Origin: Achromobacter sp. HZ34
GTDB taxonomy: Bacteria; Pseudomonadota; Gammaproteobacteria; Burkholderiales; Burkholderiaceae_B
Direction of reading: 5' to 3'
NCBI RefSeq assembly: GCF_002209485.1
Contig: NZ_NJIX01000003.1
Coordinates: 558,001 to 622,000, forward strand
Length of the DNA stretch: 64,000 nt
The notes below the pieces were generated by a model, which worked only from the letters and a program-made list of their open reading frames with translations, did no database searches and had not been told where the DNA came from. This document shows, in pieces, positions 1 through 11,505 of the stretch. The stretch's first letter is position 1; each line of letters starts with the position of its first letter. A program made the position numbers and the translations under genes.

Positions 1-2993
<2,993 letters not shown>

Positions 2994-3146
2994 GGTCGAT
3001 CCTGATTGAATGGGACGCTTGCGCGGACCCAGGAGTATGGCAAATAAGCGGGTGGCGTGAGGACAACAAAAGTCCCGCTAAATCAAAGCGTAATGGTAAC
3101 AAAACCCCTGTAAGCCCTAAGTGCCGTGTTACAGTCCGCAACCTCG

Positions 3147-3350
3147 AATCGGTGCTTTCAACGCAACCGGACCTGCTCGCGGCGCCTGCCGCGCCGGGCC
3201 CGGCGGGTGAAAGTCAAACGGGAAACAGGAAGGAAGGCCGCCCACACACGGGTAAACATGCCTCCTCAGCCTGTGCTGCCCCCGCAACGGTCCTCGCGCG
3301 GCGACGCGCGACAGCCCGATACCGGCCGATTCGCCCGTGGAATCACTTGC
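3147..3350 (+). promoter_or_regulatory. Cobalamin (adenosylcobalamin) riboswitch
   Basis: The leader of btuB carries the ordered conserved blocks of the B12 element: GGTGAAAGTCAAACGGGAA near 3204, GCTGCCCCCGCAACGGT near 3277, and the B12 box AGCCCGATACCGGCC near 3313. The class is known to repress downstream expression when cobalamin is plentiful. Downstream lies a small stem, CGCCG-TATC-CGGCG, at 3369-3382, followed after nine bases by a T-run at 3392-3397. This could be part of the expression platform, but the spacing is poor for a classical terminator, so control of translation initiation is equally possible. Boundaries are approximate. Confidence 0.88.
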
Positions 3351-3440
3351 CAGGCAAGGGCACCAACCCGCCGTATCCGGCGTGATTCCGATTTTTTCGT
3401 GAATGACGTGCGGGGTCGCGCGTCCTACCGAGGTCCACTC

Positions 3441-5375
3441 ATGAAGTCCCGCTTTGTCCTGCGTAGCGCAGGCCTGCTCGCCTGTCTGGCTCCCGCCTGG
3501 GCCTGGTCCCAGCAAACCCCCGCCAATTCCGCCCCTGCTGTATCACAGCTGGATACCGTCGTCGTCACCGCCACCCGCAGCGTACAGCCGCTGAAGGACG
3601 TCCTGGGCGACGTCACCGTGATCGGCAGCGAAGAACTGCAAAGCGCCGGCCAGAGCAGCCTGGCCGAAGTGCTGTCGCGCAGCCACGGCATCGAATACGC
3701 CAACAACGGCGGTCCGCAGACGGTCACCAGCCTGTTCATGCGCGGCGCCAACAGCAACCAGACCCTGGTGCTGGTGGACGGCCAACGCATCAACAACGCC
3801 ACCAACGGCCTGGCAGCACTCAACGCCCTGCCCGCCAGCAGCATCGACCACGTCGAAATCGTGCGCGGCGCGGCCAGCAGCCTGTATGGCTCGGACGCCA
3901 TCGGAGGCGTCATCAACATCATCACCAAGCGCGCCACCGACAAGCCGCTGTCGGCCTTCGCCGACGTCGGCTTCGGCACCTACGGCACCAGCAGCTACAA
4001 CGCCGGCCTGTCGGGCGCGTCCAACGGCTGGACCTACAGCCTGTCCACCGGCTACCAGCAAAGCCACGGCTTCGACGCCACCAACAAGAAAAATTATTAT
4101 CACAACCCCGACAAGGACAGCTACTACCAGAACAACGTAGCCGCTTCGCTGGGTTATGAGTGGCTGCGCGGCCAGACGCTGTCGGTGCAGTACTACCGCA
4201 CGTCCGTGAACGGCGGCTACGACATGGGCAATTCGCCCGCGTTCAACGACCGCTCAATCCAGCGGCTGGAAACTTATTCGGTCACCAGCACCAACCGCCT
4301 GACGGACTTCTGGACCAGCACGCTGCGCTTCGGCAGCTCGCTGGACTACAACCGCAGCGAGAACGCGCCCGGCGATGAAGTCTTCGGCAACACGCCCGAT
4401 GGCCGCAGCGTGTTCCGCACGCGCCAGAACCAGTTCACCTGGCAGCACGACCTGCAACTGGCCCAGGGCCAGAAGCTGACGCTTGCCTATGAGCACCTGG
4501 AACAGCGCGCCGCCGGTGACATCGGCAACTTCAACGACTTCCCGGTCAGCTTCGGCAACTACGACGAGACGCGCCGCCACGTGAATTCCTTCACGGGCGT
4601 CTACCTGGGTGACTTCGGCCGCCATCACCTGCAGGCCAGCCTGCGCAACGACAACAACTCGCAGTACGGCGATCGCACCACCGGCGGCCTGACCTACGGT
4701 TTCGACATCACCGAGAAGGTCCGCGCCACCGCCGGCTATAGCACCGGCTTCCGTGCGCCGAACTTCAACGAGCTGTACTGGCACAACGACGGCGGCTTCC
4801 AGGGCAACCCGAACCTGCGTCCCGAGACCTCGCAGAACTATGAGCTGGGCTTGCGCTACCAGGACGACGATGCCGAAGCGGGCGTGACCTACTATCACAA
4901 CAAGGTCAAGAACCTGATCATCAACCAGGCCGTCGATGCCGCAGATCCGTTCAGCGTCTATCAGCCGTACAACATCTCGCACGCCTTGCTCGAAGGGGTC
5001 ACCTTCACGGGCATGCGCAAGTTCGGCGACACGCGCATCCGTGCCAGCCTGGACCTGAGCAATCCGCGCAACACCGACACGCACGAGCAATTGCCGCAGC
5101 GTTCGGACACCGTGCTGCGCCTGTCGGCGGATCATCGCTGGGGCAGCTTCCTGCTGGGAGGCGAGGTCTACCTGACCGAAGACCGTACCGACGCGATGAC
5201 CGGCGACAAGCTGGCCGGCTATGGCCTTTTCAACCTGCTGGCATCGTATGAACTGACGCGCAATCTGCAGGTGAGCGTCCGTTGGAACAACGTGTTCGAC
5301 AAGAAGTACACCTTGGTCGAAGGCTATCGCACGCCAGGTTCCAACGCGTTTGTGAACCTGAGCTGGCGCATGTAG
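3441..5375 (+). CDS. btuB: TonB-dependent vitamin B12 outer-membrane receptor
   Basis: 644 residues, matching the BtuB family (about 600-650). Residues 1-22 form a signal peptide ending near AWAWSQ. The plug domain follows (LDTVVVTATRS, then VLVDGQRINN and EIVRGAASSLYGSDAIGGVINIITKR). The rest is a beta-barrel of alternating aromatic strands ending NLSWRM, with the terminal aromatic pattern of outer-membrane proteins. The ATG at 3441 is chosen because it begins the signal peptide; the frame is open far upstream through the riboswitch. The preceding cobalamin riboswitch and the following BtuF-like gene support cobalamin rather than iron-siderophore as substrate. Energised transport would need TonB-ExbBD, not encoded here. 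Confidence 0.94.
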   Translation: MKSRFVLRSAGLLACLAPAWAWSQQTPANSAPAVSQLDTVVVTATRSVQPLKDVLGDVTVIGSEELQSAGQSSLAEVLSRSHGIEYANNGGPQTVTSLFMRGANSNQTLVLVDGQRINNATNGLAALNALPASSIDHVEIVRGAASSLYGSDAIGGVINIITKRATDKPLSAFADVGFGTYGTSSYNAGLSGASNGWTYSLSTGYQQSHGFDATNKKNYYHNPDKDSYYQNNVAASLGYEWLRGQTLSVQYYRTSVNGGYDMGNSPAFNDRSIQRLETYSVTSTNRLTDFWTSTLRFGSSLDYNRSENAPGDEVFGNTPDGRSVFRTRQNQFTWQHDLQLAQGQKLTLAYEHLEQRAAGDIGNFNDFPVSFGNYDETRRHVNSFTGVYLGDFGRHHLQASLRNDNNSQYGDRTTGGLTYGFDITEKVRATAGYSTGFRAPNFNELYWHNDGGFQGNPNLRPETSQNYELGLRYQDDDAEAGVTYYHNKVKNLIINQAVDAADPFSVYQPYNISHALLEGVTFTGMRKFGDTRIRASLDLSNPRNTDTHEQLPQRSDTVLRLSADHRWGSFLLGGEVYLTEDRTDAMTGDKLAGYGLFNLLASYELTRNLQVSVRWNNVFDKKYTLVEGYRTPGSNAFVNLSWRM

Positions 5376-5422
5376 CATCGTGGCATCGCGCCGCGTCCGC
5401 GGCGCTTTGTCCACAGCACATC

Positions 5423-6508
5423 ATGCGACGTAGCACTTCTTTCTTCGCCCCCTTGCGCCCGCCGGCGCGATGGGGCGTTTTCATTGCCGGCCTGATGGCG
5501 GCAGCGCTGACCACGGCGTCCTGCGGCGCCGCGCCGCCAGCGGGCGACGACAAGGCGGGACAGGCAGGCGCAACGGCGCAAAAGGACCACGCCGCCGGAA
5601 TGGGGCGGACGAGCCAATCGGGCAAATCGGATCAGGCGGGCTCAGCCGCCCAGACGGACGCCGCGGCAGCGGTGCCGGCCGGCCCGATCACGGTCACCGA
5701 CGACCAGGGCCGCACCGTTACGCTGGAGCAACCGGCGCGCCGTGTCATCACGCTGGCGCCGCATGCGACCGAACTGGTCTACGCGGCCGGCGCGGGCCAG
5801 GCGATGGCCGGCACCATCCAGGGCAGCGATTTTCCGGAAGAGGTCAAGCAGGTGCCTTCCATCGGCGACGGCACCCGGCCCAATGTCGAACGCGTGGCCG
5901 AGCTGCGGCCCGATCTGGTCATCGCCTGGTTGCCGGGCGCGGCCGAGCCCTTGATGCCCACGCTGCGCACCCTGAACGTGCCTGTGTTCTTCAGCGATCC
6001 ACGCACCCTGGCTGCCATCCCCGATGAAGTCGCGACCCTGGGCCGCCTGTTCGGCACCGAAGCCGCGGCCGACAAGGAAGCGGCCAGCCTGCGCGAACGC
6101 CTGGCCAAGCTGGCCGAGCGCTATCGCGGGCGGCCGCCGGTACGCGTCTTCATCCAGGCCGGCAGCAACCCGCTGTTCACCTTGAACAAGCAAAGCATCG
6201 TCAACGATGCCATCGGCATCTGCGGCGGCGTCAATGTCTTCGCGGATGCGCCCGCCACCGCGTCGCAAGTCGGCCTGGAAACGGTCCTGGCGGCACGCCC
6301 CGACGCCGTGGTGTCCGGTGTGAGCGGCATCGAGGAGTTGCGCACGCTGGCCTCGTCCTGGAAGGAGACCCGTTTGCCCGCGGCCCTGGCCGGCCATATC
6401 TACGGCGTCGACGCCGATACGCTGTACCGCCCCGGCCCACGGCTGATCGACGCCGCCGAGGCCCTGTGCCAGGCCCTGGACCAGGCCCGGCCGCCAGTGC
6501 CGCGCTGA
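5423..6508 (+). CDS. btuF: Periplasmic cobalamin-binding protein, BtuF-like (helical-backbone type)
   Basis: 361 residues. Residues 1-34 look like a signal peptide ending in LTTASCG, an imperfect lipobox, so the mature protein may be a lipoprotein. A low-complexity linker rich in Gly, Ala, Gln and Asp follows to about residue 85. Then comes the Periplasmic_binding_2 fold: VTDDQGRTVTLEQPARRV, LAPHATELVYAAGAG, RPDLVIAW, and a C-terminal lobe around FTLNKQSIVNDAIGICGG. It starts 47 bases after btuB under the same riboswitch, so delivery of B12 to an inner-membrane transporter is the natural role. No btuC or btuD lies in the window. A heme or siderophore ligand cannot be excluded from fold alone. 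Confidence 0.85.
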   Translation: MRRSTSFFAPLRPPARWGVFIAGLMAAALTTASCGAAPPAGDDKAGQAGATAQKDHAAGMGRTSQSGKSDQAGSAAQTDAAAAVPAGPITVTDDQGRTVTLEQPARRVITLAPHATELVYAAGAGQAMAGTIQGSDFPEEVKQVPSIGDGTRPNVERVAELRPDLVIAWLPGAAEPLMPTLRTLNVPVFFSDPRTLAAIPDEVATLGRLFGTEAAADKEAASLRERLAKLAERYRGRPPVRVFIQAGSNPLFTLNKQSIVNDAIGICGGVNVFADAPATASQVGLETVLAARPDAVVSGVSGIEELRTLASSWKETRLPAALAGHIYGVDADTLYRPGPRLIDAAEALCQALDQARPPVPR

Positions 6509-6540
6509 GGGGCAATGGCAAAGCCGGTCGGCGCGCGGCT

Positions 6541-6764
6541 GCTGGCGAGAAGTTTTTAATGATGGGGGGTTCCCCATCGCCCCTTTTTTTGGGCTAGCGC
6601 CCCTGTGGCTGCGGCTTGGCAAGCGACGGGAGCACCCGATGCCCGCGGTCGCTGGCGAAGAGGTTTTTTGATAGAGGTTTTTTTGAAAATGGGGGTTCCC
6701 CCATTGCCCCCCTATTGGGCTAGCGCCCCTGTGGCTGCGGCTTGCCAGGAAGGGAGCATCCGAT
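6541..6764 (+). repeat. Two tandem imperfect copies of a ~100-115 bp non-coding repeat
   Basis: Copy 1 (about 6541-6641) and copy 2 (about 6650-6764) share the same order of blocks: GCTGGCGA near the start, a T-rich stretch, a GGGGGTTCCCC palindrome, then GGGCTAGCGCCCCTGTGGC and GCGGCTTG, ending in GGGAGCA and CCGATG. Copy 2 contains the perfect inverted repeat AATGGGGGTTCCCCCATT. No gene is supported here: frames across it are open in several phases but lack initiation signals and protein-like composition. It resembles a dispersed intergenic palindromic repeat; other genomic copies cannot be seen from this window. Confidence 0.7.
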
Positions 6765-6800
6765 GTGGCGCCATGCGTCGGAGGTCGGGGCCCGAGGCCC

Positions 6801-6891
6801 GGGCCTTGGGCCTTGGGCCTCGGGCCTTGGGCCTTGGGCCTTGGGCTTCTGGCTTCTGGCTTCTGGCTTCTGGCCCCTGACCCCTGGCTTG
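6801..6891 (+). repeat. Heptanucleotide tandem repeat, 13 units
   Basis: Thirteen contiguous 7-base units can be read: six GGGCCTT-type units (one ends in C), a GGGCTTC transition unit, three TGGCTTC, then TGGCCCC, TGACCCC and TGGCTTG. The array starts to degrade at its 3' side. It lies 154 bases upstream of thiG in a gene-free stretch (6509-7045) with nothing else recognisable. Short tandem units of this sort change copy number by slipped-strand mispairing. Any effect on thiG expression is inference. Confidence 0.85.
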
Positions 6892-7045
6892 GCCCCGCCT
6901 GGAGCAAAGACCCTGCCGGCGACGGGGCGGATTCGGGGCGCTGCTGTTTTATGATTGCGGTTAAACCGCGACGTCATCCTGGCGTGGCCGGTCGGACGGC
7001 CCCCGCCGTTACGGCCTCAATTTCGGCCTCACTTTTGGCATCATC

Positions 7046-7834
7046 ATGAACTCCCAAGACACTTTTACCGTCGCCGGCCGCAGCTTCCGCTCGCGCCTGG
7101 TGGTGGGCACCGGCAAGTACAAGGATTTCGAGCAGACCCGCCAGGCGCTGGACGCCAGCGGCACCGAACTGATCACCGTCGCGGTCCGCCGCGTGAACCT
7201 CGGCCAGAACGCCAACGAACCCAGCCTGCTCGACTTCGTCCCGCCCTCGCAGTTCACCTACCTGCCCAATACCGCCGGCTGCTATACCGCCGACGAAGCC
7301 GTGCGCACGCTGCGCCTGGCGCGCGAACTGCTGGACGGCCACGATCTGGTGAAGCTGGAAGTGTTGGGCGATCCCACCAACCTCTTCCCCAATATGCCGG
7401 AAACGCTCAAGGCCACGAAGACGCTGGTCGATGAAGGGTTCAAGGTGATGGTGTACTGCGCCGACGATCCCATCCAGTCGCGCATGCTGGAAGACCTGGG
7501 CGCGTCGGCCATCATGCCCCTGGCCTCGCTGATCGGCTCCGGCATGGGCATCGTCAACCCCTGGAACCTGCGCCTGATCATCGACCAGGCCCGCGTTCCC
7601 GTACTGGTGGATGCCGGCGTGGGCACGGCCTCGGACGCCGCCATCGCCATGGAACTGGGCTGCGACGGCGTGCTGATGAACAGCGCCATCGCCCACGCCC
7701 GTAACCCGGTGCTGATGGCCGGCGCGATGAAGCTGGCCGTCGAGGCTGGCCGCGCCGCCTACCTGGCGGGCCGCATGCCGCGCAAGCTGTACAGCGCCGA
7801 GCCTACCTCCCCGACGGAAGGCGTGGTGCGGTGA
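7046..7834 (+). CDS. thiG: Thiazole synthase
   Basis: 262 residues, usual family size. ThiG condenses deoxyxylulose 5-phosphate, the ThiS thiocarboxylate and an iminoacetate to make the thiazole half of thiamine in the cytosol. Visible hallmarks are [14 protein letters not shown] at the N-terminus, the Schiff-base lysine K103 in VKLEVLGD, and the phosphate-binding loops [12 protein letters not shown] and [12 protein letters not shown]. The stop overlaps the thiD GTG start by four bases, so the two are translationally coupled. The sulfur carrier ThiS, often encoded immediately upstream, is absent here; a repeat patch occupies that position. No TPP riboswitch signature was seen upstream. Confidence 0.96.
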   Translation: MNSQDTFTVAGRSFRSRLVVGTGKYKDFEQTRQALDASGTELITVAVRRVNLGQNANEPSLLDFVPPSQFTYLPNTAGCYTADEAVRTLRLARELLDGHDLVKLEVLGDPTNLFPNMPETLKATKTLVDEGFKVMVYCADDPIQSRMLEDLGASAIMPLASLIGSGMGIVNPWNLRLIIDQARVPVLVDAGVGTASDAAIAMELGCDGVLMNSAIAHARNPVLMAGAMKLAVEAGRAAYLAGRMPRKLYSAEPTSPTEGVVR

Positions 7835-8667
7835 GCAAGCCTCGTCCCATTCCGAATGCGTTGACCATCGCCGGCGTCGACCCCTCCGGCGGCGCCGGTG
7901 TATTGGCCGACATCAAGGCCATGAGCGCACTGGGCGCCTATGGCTGCGGCGTCATCGCCGCGCTTACCGCGCAGAACACGCATGGCGTCACCGGCGTCTC
8001 CCCGGTGCCGCCCGCTTTCGTCGGCCAGCAGATCGACACACTGTTCACCGACGTGCGCATCGATGCCGTCAAGATCGGCATGCTGGGGCAGATGCCGGTG
8101 ATCCAGGTGGTGGCCGAGAAGCTGGCACGCTGGCGCCCGGCGGACCGCGACTGGCATGTGGTGCTGGATCCCGTGATGGTCGCCAAGAGCGGCGACCTGC
8201 TGCTGGAACGCGACGCCGTCGGTGCCCTGCGCGAAGCGCTGCTGCCGCAAGCGACGATGCTGACGCCCAATCTGCCGGAGGCCGGCGTGCTTCTGGAAGA
8301 GCGGCCGGTGGAGTCGGTGAAGGAAATGCGCCGCGTGGCCGAGCGCCTGCGCAACAAGATGGCCTATGACGGCCGGCGCTGGGTCATGGTCAAGGGCGGG
8401 CACCTGCCCGGCAACGACGTCATCGACCTGCTGCACGACGGCGACCGCATGATCGAACTGCCCGGCCATCGTATCGACACGGCCAATACGCACGGCACCG
8501 GCTGCACCCTGTCGGCCGCGCTGGCGGCACTGCTGCCGCAGATCGACGACGTGCCGGAAGCAGCGCGGCGCGCCAAGGCCTATCTGACCGAGGCCATCCG
8601 GCATTCCAGCCGCCTGGACGCTGGCAGCGGCCATGGGGCGGTGCATCATTTCCACGCCTGGTGGTAG
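7831..8667 (+). CDS. thiD: Hydroxymethylpyrimidine/phosphomethylpyrimidine kinase
   Basis: 278 residues of the ribokinase-like ThiD family. It phosphorylates HMP and HMP-phosphate to HMP-PP, the pyrimidine precursor of thiamine. The N-terminal signature [22 protein letters not shown], the DPVMVAKSG motif and the C-terminal anion-hole motif [14 protein letters not shown] with its catalytic Asp/Gly-rich turn are all present. The start is GTG, in the GTGA overlap with thiG. There is no C-terminal ThiE (thiamine-phosphate synthase) fusion, and no thiE follows; the joining enzyme must be elsewhere. Confidence 0.95.
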   Translation: MSKPRPIPNALTIAGVDPSGGAGVLADIKAMSALGAYGCGVIAALTAQNTHGVTGVSPVPPAFVGQQIDTLFTDVRIDAVKIGMLGQMPVIQVVAEKLARWRPADRDWHVVLDPVMVAKSGDLLLERDAVGALREALLPQATMLTPNLPEAGVLLEERPVESVKEMRRVAERLRNKMAYDGRRWVMVKGGHLPGNDVIDLLHDGDRMIELPGHRIDTANTHGTGCTLSAALAALLPQIDDVPEAARRAKAYLTEAIRHSSRLDAGSGHGAVHHFHAWW

Positions 8668-8784
8668 GTCAGAGTTCTGTAAGACTGGCGGGCTGTACCC
8701 GGCGGAAGGCCCCTGCAACCCACCCTGGCGCGCAAGCCGGTACAATTGCCCCCGCCGTCATCTCCGAAATTCTTCCGTGCTGTC

Positions 8785-9465
8785 ATGAACGCATCCACTC
8801 TGCCCGACGTCGAACAAGCCCGCTTCAACATGGTGGAACAGCAAATCCGCCCTTGGGATGTGCTGGACGAAAACGTATTGGCCGCCTTGTTCAAGGTGCG
8901 TCGCGAACAATTCGTGCCCCCGGCGTATCGCACGCTGGCCTTCTCCGATCTGGAGATCCCGCTGGAAATCAACGCGGTGGACACCCGCCAGAGCATGCTG
9001 CCGCCGAAGACCGAAGCGCGTCTGGCGCAGGAGCTGCTGCTCAAGCCGACCGACGCCGTGCTGGAAATCGGCACGGGTTCCGGCTACCAGGCCGCCCTGC
9101 TGGCCGCGCTGGCGCAGCAGGTGACCTCGATTGAGATCGACAGCCGCCTGGTTGCTTTCGCGCAGCAGAACCTGCAGCTGAACAATGTCGGCAACGTCAA
9201 GATCGAAACCGGCGACGGCCGCAATGGCTGGGGCAGCACCGAATACGACGCCATCCTGATCACTGGCTCCGTGCCTGTGGTGCCGGATGGGCTGAAGTAC
9301 CAATTGCGCATCGGCGGCCGCATGGTCGTGATCGTCGGCCAGGCGCCGGTGATGACGGCCTGTCGCATCACGCGCAGCACCGCGGCCAGTTTCGAGACGG
9401 TCAACCTGTTCGAAACCATCGTCAAGCCCCTGCGCGGCGCTACTGTCTCCCAGTTCAAGTTCTGA
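8785..9465 (+). CDS. Protein-L-isoaspartate O-methyltransferase family protein
   Basis: 226 residues. The SAM-binding Rossmann fold is shown by VLEIGTGSGYQAALLAAL (motif I) and VTSIEIDSRLVAFAQQNL (motif post-I). The PCMT region DTRQSMLPPKTEARLAQELLL matches the part of the family that recognises the isoaspartyl site, though the canonical proline/serine-rich signature is partly changed. Known members repair isoaspartate damage in aged proteins; this divergent group is usually annotated only to family level. ATG at 8785 is preferred over earlier in-frame codons because conserved sequence starts there. It stands alone between thiD and a bidirectional terminator. Confidence 0.88.
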   Translation: MNASTLPDVEQARFNMVEQQIRPWDVLDENVLAALFKVRREQFVPPAYRTLAFSDLEIPLEINAVDTRQSMLPPKTEARLAQELLLKPTDAVLEIGTGSGYQAALLAALAQQVTSIEIDSRLVAFAQQNLQLNNVGNVKIETGDGRNGWGSTEYDAILITGSVPVVPDGLKYQLRIGGRMVVIVGQAPVMTACRITRSTAASFETVNLFETIVKPLRGATVSQFKF

Positions 9466-9626
9466 GGACAGGGGTTTTCGCTGGACGGCAGGGCCGTTCT
9501 TCCTTCTGGAAGAAGACAGATTTTATGTGGGCCCTCCGGTCCCCATTCCCGGCGCCGCGAGCCGTGACGCTATCGAACGCCGGGGCCAGGGGACGTTGGC
9601 ATAGCCTGCCCGCAACTTTCGTGATC

Positions 9627-9661
9627 AAAAAAGACCTGTGCCATGCACAGGTCTTTTTTTT
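9627..9661. terminator. Bidirectional intrinsic terminator
   Basis: Perfect 9-bp stem GACCTGTGC / GCACAGGTC with a three-base loop, preceded by six As and followed by eight Ts. It can end transcription from the methyltransferase gene (plus strand) and from rfaE2 (minus strand), which converge here. Confidence 0.92.
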
Positions 9662-9745
9662 GGGGGGGCGTGGGGCTCCGCAGGGCCCCACAAGAAAAAG
9701 GGTCGTGGCAAGCCGCTGGCGGCCCAATCGGGCTTTGGTCGAGCG

Positions 9746-10234
9746 CTATTTACCGCCCTGGATCTTCTTCACCAAGGCCGTGGTAGACCGTTGGAATTCG
9801 AACGGGACCGCGACGGCGCGTCCGCCCCAGCTGCGTACCAGCGCCGTCTCCGGCAACTTTTCCATGTCGTAGTCGCCGCCCTTGACGATGATGTCAGGGC
9901 GTAACTCCGCGATCAATTCCTGCGGCGTGTCTTCGTCGAACCACGTGACGGCACCGATGCACGCCAAGGCCGCCAGCATGGCGGCGCGATCCTGCTCATT
10001 GTTCAGCGGCCGCTCGGGCCCCTTGCCCAGCCGGCGGGCCGACGCGTCCGTGTTGACCGCCACGACCAGTGTCGCGCCCAGCTGGGCCGCCTCGTCCAGG
10101 TACGTGACGTGGCCACGGTGCAGGATATCGAACACGCCATTGGTGAACACCAACGGGCGCGCCAGGCGGCCCTCCGCGATGGCGGCGGCGCATTCCTGGC
10201 GGGTGAGCATCTTGGATTCGAAACGGGCAGTCAT
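9746..10234 (-). CDS. rfaE2: D-glycero-beta-D-manno-heptose 1-phosphate adenylyltransferase
   Basis: 162 residues of the nucleotidyltransferase fold. It activates heptose 1-phosphate with ATP to ADP-heptose for the lipopolysaccharide inner core. The cytidylyltransferase-like signature VFTNGVFDILHRGHVTYL (HxGH motif) is near residue 30, and the C-terminal IKGGD and FEFQRSTTALVKKI segments match RfaE domain II. It corresponds only to the C-terminal half of the bifunctional E. coli HldE, so the heptose kinase half must be a separate gene elsewhere. The downstream terminator at 9627 separates it from the converging methyltransferase gene. Confidence 0.93.
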   Translation of the reverse strand: MTARFESKMLTRQECAAAIAEGRLARPLVFTNGVFDILHRGHVTYLDEAAQLGATLVVAVNTDASARRLGKGPERPLNNEQDRAAMLAALACIGAVTWFDEDTPQELIAELRPDIIVKGGDYDMEKLPETALVRSWGGRAVAVPFEFQRSTTALVKKIQGGK

Positions 10235-10320
10235 GCGCGCATTTTACGGGACGGCCAGCGCTGCGCTACCCACACCAGCCCGAGCCCTGCCCGGCCTCGC
10301 CTTGCGCAAGCAAGCGTCGC

Positions 10321-11283
10321 TCAGACGCCGGCGAGTGCCGTGTCGCCCACACCCGGCGGCAGGATGAGACCGGACTTGCCGCCCATCGCCGCCATGGTTT
10401 CCTTGCGATAGCGGTTCAGATCCTTGGCGGATTCGAACGTGCGGTCCAGCAGCTTGGACAGGATGTGCAGGATGCGGTCCCCCACCTTCTGCTCCCAGCC
10501 GCCGTCGAAACGGATCTGCGAATCCAGCCAGCGCTCCAGCCAGCCCGGATCCGGCAGCTTCGACTGCACCGTGTCATTCGGGAACATGTCCTTGTTGACG
10601 TGCAGATTGGTGGGGTGCATCGCCTGCTGCGTGCGCCCCGCCGATGCCATCAACATGCCGATCTTCGAGAAGGCCATCTTGGCCTGCTGGCTGGTATCGG
10701 CGCCTCGGTCGTTCAGCGCGCGTCGCATGTACTGCAGATACGCACCCGCATGGCGCGCCTCATCCTTGGCGATGGTGCTGTAGATGGCGCGGATCACCGG
10801 CTCGGTGTGCCATTGGGCGGCGCAGCGGTACCAGTGATTCAAGCGGACCTCGCCGCAGAAATGCAGCATCAACGTTTCCAGCGCGGGCGCGCGATCGAAT
10901 TCGAAACGCACCTTGTGCAGTTCTTCCTCCGTCGGCAGCAGTTCCGGGCAGAAGCGGCGCAAATACTCCATGAGCACCAGCGAGTGCTTCTGCTCTTCGA
11001 AAAACCAGACCGATATGAAAGCGCTGAAATCGCTGTCGCCGTGGTTGTCGCGCAGGAACATCTCGGTCGCGGGCAACGCTGCCCACTCCGTGATGGCATT
11101 CATCTTGATCGTATTGGCCTGCTCGTCCGACAGCTTGCTCCGATCGAAGTCGTCCCAGGGTATGTCGGTCGACATATTCCAGCGTACGGCTTCCATGGTT
11201 TTGAAGAGTTCCGGATAAAGCATGAGATATAGGCCCTGATGTGGTTCAAAGATCCCGTCCCTCAGGCCATCGACCGCGTTCAT
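10321..11283 (-). CDS. Ferritin-like di-iron protein related to acyl-ACP desaturases
   Basis: 320 residues, function not recognised. Two EXXH di-iron half-sites are visible: EEQKH (E97, H100) and DEARH (E175, H178). Isolated glutamates precede them in helices (E66 and E145). The order E, EXXH, E, EXXH and the spacings resemble plant-type acyl-ACP desaturases, where E, EENRHG, E and DEKRHE occur in the same order. A soluble carboxylate-bridged di-iron oxygenase or desaturase is therefore the best guess; a ferritin-like storage role is less likely at this length. ATG 11283 is chosen because GGGGAGA lies nine bases upstream, although the frame continues. Neighbours (rfaE2, ubiB) give no direct functional clue. 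Confidence 0.8.
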   Translation of the reverse strand: MNAVDGLRDGIFEPHQGLYLMLYPELFKTMEAVRWNMSTDIPWDDFDRSKLSDEQANTIKMNAITEWAALPATEMFLRDNHGDSDFSAFISVWFFEEQKHSLVLMEYLRRFCPELLPTEEELHKVRFEFDRAPALETLMLHFCGEVRLNHWYRCAAQWHTEPVIRAIYSTIAKDEARHAGAYLQYMRRALNDRGADTSQQAKMAFSKIGMLMASAGRTQQAMHPTNLHVNKDMFPNDTVQSKLPDPGWLERWLDSQIRFDGGWEQKVGDRILHILSKLLDRTFESAKDLNRYRKETMAAMGGKSGLILPPGVGDTALAGV

Positions 11284-11505
11284 TGCGCAAGTCTCCCCTG
11301 CCGGACGCGGGCGCATGGCTGCGCCCGGGATCGGGTTTGTAATCGGCCGAACGGGAAACTTAGCGCGTACGACCCACGGGCCCCCAAAGCCCGCAGTCGC
11401 CTTTATCGCTCTCGCGTGCGAACGTGTAATGACAGAATTATGTCAGAAACATGACTCACACCTGGAACGGTTACGAGTCAAGTCCCTGTTCAAGCGCCCA
11501 GGATG

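Noticed and set aside
6541-6764. Possible CRISPR-like array
   Set aside because: Two long adjacent copies, no short uniform repeats with unique spacers and no cas genes.
6605-6954. Several open frames over the repeat patch, on both strands
   Set aside because: Created by the heptamer repeat and high GC, giving proline/glycine/leucine repeats with no start signals.
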